The notes beneath the pieces were generated by a model. It searched no databases. It had not been told where the DNA came from and saw only the letters and a program-made list of their open reading frames with translations. This document shows, one piece after another, positions 20,066-24,059 of a stretch of 24,059 nt of DNA (its first letter is position 1; every line of letters starts with the position of its first letter). The DNA is from Fragilaria radians (Eukaryota > Bacillariophyta > Fragilariophyceae > Fragilariales > Fragilariaceae). The stretch is from positions 1 through 24,059 of the forward strand of contig CAAAJI010000714.1 of the NCBI GenBank assembly GCA_900642245.1, given 5' to 3'. The translations under genes and the position numbers were made by a program.

Positions 20066-20455
20066 TAGTGACATGATTGTCAAACATGCACATAAAGTCA
20101 GATTTGGATTTTCCCCCATTATCAAAGACAATGAAAGACAACATCAGATAAGCCCTAAATGGAATTGGTCAACTTATACCCTGTATTGTTAACTTGAAAC
20201 CATCCTGCGGCCGGATCTACAGTGAATACAAACAGATAATTTGATGTATATTGAAAGGACCTACTGTATCCATGCAACGACCCAAGGGTCTGATTCTGCT
20301 TTTTTGGAAGACTTCTTGTGCTACTTTTGTCAATTAGAAATCTTGACAAGTAAAACATGATCGTTCAACATGTCTTTCTTATAGTCTGTACACTGTAAAT
20401 CGTCTCTGGATGAAGAAAGATTATGTGATAAGTTCCCTCTTAGCAATTGAGTTAG
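20066..20455 (-). pseudogene. Decayed Ty3/gypsy integrase remnant
   Basis: On the minus strand, in shifting frames, gypsy integrase landmarks appear in order. A Y-H-x4-H-P segment at about 20440-20420 fits the zinc-finger His pair. C-F-T-C follows near 20350, then M-D-T-V-G-P-F (first catalytic Asp region). Next is F-T-V-D-P-A-A-G-W-F-Q-V, close to the common D-P-A-T-G-W-F-E motif. Last comes V-F-D-N-G-G-K-S-K-S-D-F, the second catalytic Asp region. The catalytic Glu region is missing because copia Gag sequence begins at about 20057. Stops and frameshifts show it is dead. It is in the opposite orientation to the gypsy remnant at 3060-4316. Confidence 0.65.
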
Positions 20456-22537
20456 ATTCATATATTCATGTAGCAAGGAATATCATATCCTTCAACCTTA
20501 TGCATAAACTGCTGAAATTGTGAAAGACATTTCTATTTCTTGTTTGAAGAACAAGGCAGTGTGTATTGGGAATTAGATATTTCCATGATCTGATTCTGAG
20601 AGAAGTGCTGGTGCTTATTTATTAAATTACATGTCTAGAATGTTTATGCATATGCCAGATCTCTTGCTGGAAAGAATCCAAATGTTTCTCCAAATTTTGA
20701 AAGGAGAAAGAGTCAGTATGAAACATAGGGTAACGCTTTAAAACCGTTTAATATGGTCTTAGTCTCTAAAAAGCTTAGTTATTGAGGCAGCACATTATTC
20801 TGGTATCCTTTGCAGCTTGTAGTTGATTTGTGCGATCAATGAACTTCTGAGAATTGCGGATTCTGATTTTCCAAATTTTGTTGTAACTTTGGGAATGCAG
20901 TTATATTTTTAGCTAGCTATAGCTTCAGCTGGTGCTCAAAGCTTAAAGAAGCAGGCATGTGTCAAGATGAAACAGGGTCCATATCATGAGAACGGGATCA
21001 GCATAGACAAGTTGAGCACAAATTCTAAGTCATGGGGTATAAAAGAGGAGTCAAATATTCCTGAAGACGCAGAAGAATCCTGTGATTTAGAAAGTTGTTG
21101 TTGGAGGATGAAATCAGAGTTTCTTTATTTATGGTGATCACACAACAGCTTTTTTGAACTGATCATGTGTCATATGCAATCCTGTAAATAACCAACATGC
21201 TTTTTGGTGGTATAGATTTGATGCGTTGGAAGATATAAAGTTGTGGGTTCCGTTGGTCTGGACCATGAAACAGCTGTAAAGAGATATCTCCAATATTTCG
21301 ATTACTGCATGGTTAGACTTGAGCTAAATCGAAATGCTTTGGAATAGTCAGCTTAGGGTGGCTGGTCCTAAAGATGTGAAAAAGAAAAAGTGTTCTCCCC
21401 CTCCTCGCGTCACCATGACGTGTGGCAAAAATTATTGGATCAGGTAGGGGAGCTCAACCTTCTGTCTTTTCACTCTTGAAATGCTGTCAGTCTTCAACTT
21501 CCATCATAGCCCTTTCATTTCTTCAAAAAAAGCCAAGGTATTCATCCTGAGAATTGATTCTCTCTTCACTTCAAAACTAATGCCAATGTGCCAATAACTT
21601 TCTTCTTGGCTCATTGTTTGGCCATGCAATGGTCCTTTTTGTCACTATTGAGAAACCATTTATTGAATGCTTTGTAGATTTACCTTGACTTCTGGTGAGA
21701 TGTCACACATTTTTTCACGCAATGTAGCCACACCATTGGATCAAATGATTTTCTGTAAACCTTACAAAAGGATAAAATAAGAAACCAAAACAAGGAAGCA
21801 TACAACTAAACAAAACTTCCTCGTAAAATCAAGATAAAACACAAAGTTAGAGTTCCAAATAAAGAGATACTATTTAAACAATTTTAATGCATGCAACTTA
21901 AATTTCATAGGATGAAATTTGGGTACAAAGCTAGGGATTATTGAAGACTCCATGCTGGTCCATGAAAAATCTCCATCAGGCTTTCAGATAAGTCAGATAA
22001 AGTGATTACGCAAAGAACGTTAAATCAAGTTACAATCAATAAATGAGCGGAAAATTTAGCCAAAAGTCATTTCCGTGCCTTCCAAACAAAGAAACAAATG
22101 AAGTTAAACCTCTTTTGAAAATAACATTGCATTACATCAAGTACGTTAGTATGCTATGTGAGTGAATTTGCCAATCCTGACTTAAGTGACTTGTCTTAGT
22201 CAAAGTCAGAAAAAATAATTCTTTCAATCATCATCCATGAGAAAAGAATTAAGTTTATAGCAAAGATTTATACACTTTCATGCATGAAGAATGTTAGAGG
22301 AGGTGTTCATTCAAGATTTGAGATGAAAAAATCTCTCTAGATATCATCAAGCTTTCTTGTATTTTGAGGAAAGTATAATTTTCAAATGCAAGAAGTGATA
22401 AGGAAGGCAGGTACTCTCAATAGAAGGCTTTTCTTGTATCAGTTTTTTAGTTATTTGCATTAAACAGAGAAAAGATTGTATTCTGATCCTATAGGAGCTC
22501 TTTACTCCTCACATATGTGATTTTTACTTGATCTTAC
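20456..22537. other. About 2 kb without a recognisable gene
   Basis: I find no long reading frame, tRNA or rRNA. The right part should include the 3' flank of the minus-strand gene ending at 22538. One short plus-strand frame (20967-21137, 56 codons from ATG, open back to 20913) has a mildly protein-like composition but matches nothing I know. A GC-rich spot near 21400-21425 contains CGTCA-CCA-TGACG. Given the neighbours, much of this interval is probably eroded retroelement sequence. Confidence 0.4.
21408..21420. promoter_or_regulatory. Inverted pair of bZIP/CRE half-sites CGTCA-CCA-TGACG
   Basis: Two TGACG half-sites in inverted orientation with a 3-bp spacer; the right arm extends to TGACGTG. 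It lies in a short GC-rich patch in otherwise AT-rich DNA. bZIP factors bind such half-sites, and TGACGT elements are known in diatom CO2/cAMP-responsive promoters. No gene start is visible next to it, so function is unproven. Confidence 0.2.
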
Positions 22538-24059
22538 TTAAATGCTGCATGTTGAGATTGGAGGAATACATTCAGCATCTTTTGTTACAACAATATCCAT
22601 GTTGAAAGTTGCACTTTCTCCATTTGCATCTGAGACTGTGTATACAACAGTTATCACACTTATCATAGTACCAACTTTAGAAGCCCGCAAACAAATAGTA
22701 TCACCAAAGCTCACACAGCCTATGGAGCAATTAGGAATAGAAAAGTCTAGGGAGCGTTGTATTCCAATTGTAGGAAATGACGGTATGGTTGGAGTGGAGG
22801 ATATTGACATTGGCATAGGGCTTTTTCTTGAATTTGTGGGAGAAGGAGTCTTTGCTTTAGGTGCATTCCCTATTGGGCTTGGGGTCATTCTCAAAGGAAC
22901 TGCAGAAGAACGCCTTGGCCTTCGCTGATTTGCAGTTGGAAAGAATAATGGAGATGTTGTAGGAATGGTGGTACTGAATCTTTTTGGCCTCCTTTCTTTG
23001 GTCTCTCTCACATTTATCATCTCTGCCCAACCACTTTTATGGCTATTTGCCTTACCCTTTTTGCTTCTGATTTGAAATCTCTGAGTAAATTGTACTGTAA
23101 GCAAAGGATCAACTGAATTGTCATGTTGTGATATTATTTGATCTTGATGCATATGAGAAAGACTTCGTCCTCCAGTTCTGCCACTGGTTTGGGGACTTTT
23201 ACGGTGCCATTTAGAAGGAAAGTATTTGTCATCAGGTAATGTTTGGGAAGTTTCATTTTGCGCATCTGTGAAGATTAAGTGACTGAAATTTCCTTTGCTT
23301 ATTTTTGATGAAGGAGTCCCTGGAATTTTCATTTCAGATGACAATATGGCTGAGTCCATTTGGTCAAGGTGTTGCAAATGGGCAGGCCACTTGTTTTCAT
23401 TTACAGAAAGAAATGATTTCGTTTCTACACCAGACTCAGAGCATGATTGAAAAGTCACACTAAATGGTGATTGACAGTTTTTACCAGGAAAAAAAGGGAC
23501 CAATGCCTTTAGTGCAAAACATGCAAAAGATCCAGGAGAAGTAGCTTGTAAGCACAAGGGTAAAAAATGTCTCTGTGTAATCTTGCAAGAGGTGATAGGG
23601 ATAGCAGTAGGAAATTTGGTGGGAGATACTGTAGCTGGATTGACAGGTTGTGCTGTGGAAGGATGGATAGTTGGTATTGCTTTGGTGGGAGCAACAACAT
23701 CTGGTGATGGCTTACTACTTGTTGATGGTCTTGGGCCTTGGGATGGAGACACATTGGAGGAAGGAGAATCTAATGAAGGAATAGAGATTATAGATGGCTG
23801 CAAGCTTGTTGGCTGGAGAACTGGTCTTGATGTCCCAATCCTTGATGGTTGCCCACTATTCAATGGTGTATCCATTTGAGATGGAGCAATGCTGAATGAA
23901 GGTTGAAAACTAACCAAAGGAGAATCAGCAGAAGGTTGAAAACTTTCAAAGGGCAGCATGTTAGTGAATGGGAAAGCAGAAGTTGATGGCAAAACATGAA
24001 TTGATGGTTGCTGACTATTGGAAGTGACACCATTGAAAGGTTGAAGGCTAACAAAAGGA
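22538..24059 (-). CDS. Predicted secreted Ser/Pro-rich protein with two cysteine modules, 5' end beyond the window
   Basis: The minus-strand frame ends at 22538 and is open to the right edge (at least 506 codons), so the start and any signal peptide lie outside the window. The visible N-terminal part is Ser/Pro/Thr-rich with repeated Q-P-S steps. It then shows the module C-X10-C-X10-C-X14-C-X10-C (LPLCLQ, SFACFALK). A linker follows, with G-G-R-S-L-S-x-M-H and a basic Q-R-F-Q-I-R-S-K-K block. The C-terminal module has C-X3-C-X7-C-X40-C-X6-C, with VSDANGESATF resembling the last strands of HYR/Ig-like domains. All cysteine spacings equal those of the gene at 116-2047, and the linker landmarks are shared, so the two are paralogues in the same orientation. 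I do not recognise the family; an extracellular or cell-wall role is inference. Confidence 0.75.
   Translation of the reverse strand, partial: PFVSLQPFNGVTSNSQQPSIHVLPSTSAFPFTNMLPFESFQPSADSPLVSFQPSFSIAPSQMDTPLNSGQPSRIGTSRPVLQPTSLQPSIISIPSLDSPSSNVSPSQGPRPSTSSKPSPDVVAPTKAIPTIHPSTAQPVNPATVSPTKFPTAIPITSCKITQRHFLPLCLQATSPGSFACFALKALVPFFPGKNCQSPFSVTFQSCSESGVETKSFLSVNENKWPAHLQHLDQMDSAILSSEMKIPGTPSSKISKGNFSHLIFTDAQNETSQTLPDDKYFPSKWHRKSPQTSGRTGGRSLSHMHQDQIISQHDNSVDPLLTVQFTQRFQIRSKKGKANSHKSGWAEMINVRETKERRPKRFSTTIPTTSPLFFPTANQRRPRRSSAVPLRMTPSPIGNAPKAKTPSPTNSRKSPMPMSISSTPTIPSFPTIGIQRSLDFSIPNCSIGCVSFGDTICLRASKVGTMISVITVVYTVSDANGESATFNMDIVVTKDAECIPPISTCSI

Noticed and set aside
20560..20728. Short plus-strand frames resembling a dual-specificity phosphatase end (S-P-N-F and A-Y-L-L segments)
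   Set aside because: The frames are under 50 codons, sit in different registers, are bounded by stops, and lack the catalytic H-C-x5-R. The likeness is within chance.
1..24059. CRISPR arrays, tRNA or rRNA genes, prokaryotic operons
   Set aside because: No short regularly spaced repeats, no tRNA box pairs and no rRNA-like segments were seen; composition and gene types are eukaryotic.

Overview
The window is AT-rich eukaryotic DNA dominated by LTR retrotransposons of several ages, lying between two paralogous host genes. There are no operons, Shine-Dalgarno sites or prokaryotic genes. The best guess for the organism is a stramenopile alga, probably a diatom. That is inference from the style of the Ty1/copia and Ty3/gypsy pol fragments and from Ser/Pro-rich secreted proteins with recurring Q-P-S steps; no rRNA or other marker gene is present to confirm it.

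Layout. (1) 116-2047 (-): a host gene for a predicted secreted Ser/Thr/Pro-rich protein with two cysteine modules. (2) 2054-3060: its upstream region, with a 78-bp tandem duplication. (3) 3060-4316 (+): a decayed Ty3/gypsy pol fragment (RT, RNase H, end of integrase). (4) 4434-5150 (+): an LTR piece and a reverse transcriptase remnant of an old Ty1/copia element. (5) 5203-19077: the main object, a 13,875-bp tandem array of three Ty1/copia elements sharing four 394-bp LTRs (LTR-A-LTR-B-LTR-A-LTR), flanked once by a perfect 6-bp direct repeat, TGCGTG. (6) 19084 to about 19630: sequence related to the LTR piece at 4434, apparently the other LTR of the old copia element, so the array sits at its edge. 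(7) 19683-20455 (-): a copia Gag/protease remnant abutting a gypsy integrase remnant. (8) 20456-22537: about 2 kb with no recognisable gene. (9) 22538 to the right edge (-): a paralogue of gene 1, running off the window.

Each array unit has one Gag-PR-IN-RT-RNase H frame, and every unit is broken. Units 1 and 3 (type A) look identical by eye. They carry TAG before RT, TGA between RT and RNase H, and Lys in place of the integrase catalytic Glu. Unit 2 (type B) differs at about 2% of internal positions. It has a 1-nt gag deletion, YVDN in place of the RT active-site YVDD, and a TGA before RNase H. One LTR SNP alternates T-C-T-C along the array. This pattern is what two recombinations of a single-LTR A circle into the two LTRs of a resident B element would leave, although unequal crossing-over or an assembly error could also produce it. 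No single unit encodes a complete set of active proteins.

The most interesting items are the A-B-A array with its LTR SNP pattern and split active-site losses, and the flanking pair of genes with an exactly conserved, unrecognised cysteine spacing.
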